Assembly: GCF_011057645.1 (NCBI RefSeq)
Contig: NZ_JAALGE010000006.1
Location: 19,028-83,027 of the forward strand
Reading direction: 5' to 3'
Source: Marisediminicola senii
GTDB taxonomy: Bacteria; Actinomycetota; Actinomycetes; Actinomycetales; Microbacteriaceae
Length of the DNA stretch: 64,000 nucleotides
Part shown: piece after piece, positions 62,812 through 64,000 of the stretch
How the letters are laid out: the number at the start of each line of letters is the position of its first letter
Position numbering within the stretch: the stretch's first letter is position 1
The notes under the pieces: generated by a model
Told to the model about the DNA's origin: nothing
Seen by the model: only the letters and a program-made list of their open reading frames with translations
Database searches by the model: none
Program-made: the position numbers and the translations under genes

Positions 62812-63870
62812 CTACAGCCAGTGGCGGGCCTTGAAGACGCGGTAGAGGATGACGCCGCTGAGGAGCATCCCGAGCAGCGCGAGCGGGTAGCCGATCGGCC
62901 AGTCGAGCTCGGGCATGTACGTGAAGTTCATGCCGTAGATGGTGCCGATCAGGGCGGGGGCGAACAGGATGGCGGCCCACGACGAGATCTTCTTGACCTC
63001 TTCGCTCTGGGCGAGGCTGGTTTCGGAGAGCTTTCGGGTCTCCTCGTTCTGCTCGAGGCTCGCCTCGGACAGCCGCTTCATCTCGTCGTTCTGCTGCTGC
63101 GTCACGAGCGTCGAGTGCACCGTGAGGGCGTTCTCGAGCAGGATGCGGAACGACGCCGCGCGGTCGGTGATGTGCAGCACGTGGTCGAGCACGTCGCGCA
63201 GTGACCGCTGCAGCTCGAGGTCGACGCCGTACTTGTCGGCTCCACGCTGCAGGGAATCGAGCATCTCGCGGAGCGGACCGGCGGCGCGCTGGAACGAGAT
63301 GACTTCGCGCAGCAACTCGTAGATGCGGCGCGAGACGGCGGGGTCGCCGCCGAACAGCTGGTCCTCGATCTCGTCGATGTCGTTCTCGAGGCCGGCGATG
63401 ACCGGTCCGTAAGCGTCGACGACCTCGTCGAGCACGGCGTAGAGCACGGCCTCCGGGCCCAGGGCGAGCAGTTCGGGATTGGCCTCGAGGCGGCGGCGTA
63501 CCTTGGCGAGGTCGGGATTCTCGGCGTGCCGCACGGTCACGACGAAGCCGGGGCCGATGAACAGGTGCACCTCGCCGAACTCGACTACCTCCTGCGCGTC
63601 GATGTAGCGCGCGGGGCGCAGCACCACGAAAAGGGTGTCGCCGTAGCGCTCGAGCTTGGCGCGCTGGTGCCCGCCGAGGGTGTCTTCGACCGCGAGCGGG
63701 TGCAGCGCGAACTCGTCGGCCACCGACTGGATCTCCTCCTTGTCGGGGCGATACAGGCCGATCCACGCCATTCCGTGGCGTTCGCGCATCAGCTCGTACG
63801 TCTCGGTCAGGGTGTGCGGGTTTCCGGTTCGTTTTCCGTCGACATAGATGCCGTTATCGATGAGCGCCAC
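62812..63870 (-). CDS. corA: Magnesium/cobalt transporter CorA
   Basis: A 352-residue CorA-type channel for Mg2+. A long cytoplasmic domain (about residues 1-285) with coiled-coil helix (RILLENALTVHSTLVTQQQ region) precedes two membrane helices. The selectivity motif GMN is in TIYGMNFTYMPELDWPIGYP at the end of the first helix. The GTG at 63870 has TACGTT upstream, so it is almost leaderless. The last residues YRVFKARHWL are basic as in the family. No neighbours suggest a special role. Confidence 0.93.
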   Translation of the reverse strand: MALIDNGIYVDGKRTGNPHTLTETYELMRERHGMAWIGLYRPDKEEIQSVADEFALHPLAVEDTLGGHQRAKLERYGDTLFVVLRPARYIDAQEVVEFGEVHLFIGPGFVVTVRHAENPDLAKVRRRLEANPELLALGPEAVLYAVLDEVVDAYGPVIAGLENDIDEIEDQLFGGDPAVSRRIYELLREVISFQRAAGPLREMLDSLQRGADKYGVDLELQRSLRDVLDHVLHITDRAASFRILLENALTVHSTLVTQQQNDEMKRLSEASLEQNEETRKLSETSLAQSEEVKKISSWAAILFAPALIGTIYGMNFTYMPELDWPIGYPLALLGMLLSGVILYRVFKARHWL

Positions 63871-63878
63871 AGTCGAGA

Positions 63879-63884
63879 AACGTA
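63879..63884 (-). promoter_or_regulatory. -10 box of corA
   Basis: TACGTT on the minus strand, eight bases before the GTG at 63870. Confidence 0.4.
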
Positions 63885-63898
63885 GTCCATGGGGTGGG

Positions 63899-63960
63899 GA
63901 GGGGGGTGCGGTGGGGTGGGGTGCGGTGCGGTGCGGTGGGGTGGCGGAGGGGGTGGGGTG
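63899..63960 (+). repeat. G-rich low-complexity stretch
   Basis: Runs of GGGGTG, GGTGCG and GGTGGG in short tandem fill about 60 bases, with enough G runs for a quadruplex. Nothing coding is recognised between the corA start and the window end. Confidence 0.55.
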
Positions 63961-64000
63961 GATGCTGCGGCTCGCGTGTCGAGGAGGACGGCTGGGGCAG

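Overview
The window comes from a high-GC (roughly 68-70 %) Gram-positive actinobacterium, most likely a member of the Microbacteriaceae. The grounds are the galU-rimJ-sepX/glpR block, an actinobacterial CtaF-type oxidase subunit, a Pmt-type protein O-mannosyltransferase, many leaderless genes with a -10 box about six bases before the start codon, and a strong excess of the hexamer GGATGC/GCATCC. No insertion sequence, phage gene or CRISPR array was seen. One tRNA gene (tRNA-Ala, CGC) is present.

Layout. 1-2398: end of galU, a RimJ-type acetyltransferase and a SepX/GlpR-like membrane protein. 2540-2612: tRNA-Ala. 2766-9900: mixed single genes (flavin monooxygenase, SnoaL-like protein, alditol oxidase with a DUF4349 lipoprotein, aldo/keto reductase, DUF1206 membrane protein, MFS permease). 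9959-13900: a ribonucleotide reductase operon with DnaA-like and NrdR-like boxes upstream. Its radical-generating subunit has the residue signature of class Ic (Phe in place of the radical Tyr). The large subunit ends without the usual C-terminal cysteine pair, and a 57-codon coupled ORF right behind it ends in CDSCQ. 14498-34310: a large catabolic region with GntR and IclR regulators, two amidohydrolases, a thiamine-diphosphate enzyme, an acyl-CoA ligase, a cyclase-family hydrolase, a tartrate/isopropylmalate-type dehydrogenase, a DUF35/thiolase pair, a metallo-beta-lactamase-fold protein, an NMT1-type ABC importer, a TauE-type exporter, an HSD10-like dehydrogenase and a second thiolase. 34344-34735: a gene-free stretch of tandem and dispersed repeats. 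34742-40683: an arabino-oligosaccharide locus (GH51 enzyme, ABC importer, LacI repressor). 40687-47352: HrpA helicase, an acyl-CoA ligase, a membrane protein and a winged-helix regulator. 47409-51801: methylcitrate cycle genes prpD-prpB-prpC plus an aldo/keto reductase. 51960-63870: alpha/beta hydrolase, CtaF-like subunit, ArsR regulator, SulP transporter, UlaG-like hydrolase, YyaL-like protein, CoA-binding protein, MetY, Pmt and CorA.

How it fits together. The catabolic region looks like one regulon. A 13-base palindrome, AAGAC-N3-GTCTT, lies just in front of both the enzyme operon (18919-26921) and the transporter operon (27068-32394), and the IclR gene is divergent from the first of them. 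The substrate is not known; the gene set implies import, CoA activation, hydrolysis, oxidative decarboxylation and thiolase or retro-aldol cleavage of an organic acid. Propionyl-CoA from such a pathway could feed the prp operon, but that link is only inference.

The observations most worth following are the split C-terminal redox tail of NrdA together with the class Ic partner, the two-operon palindrome, the overlapping divergent leaderless promoters at 56335-56344, the orphan CtaF gene beside an ArsR regulator that shares its operator-like repeats, and the dispersed 18-base repeats at 34457-34735.
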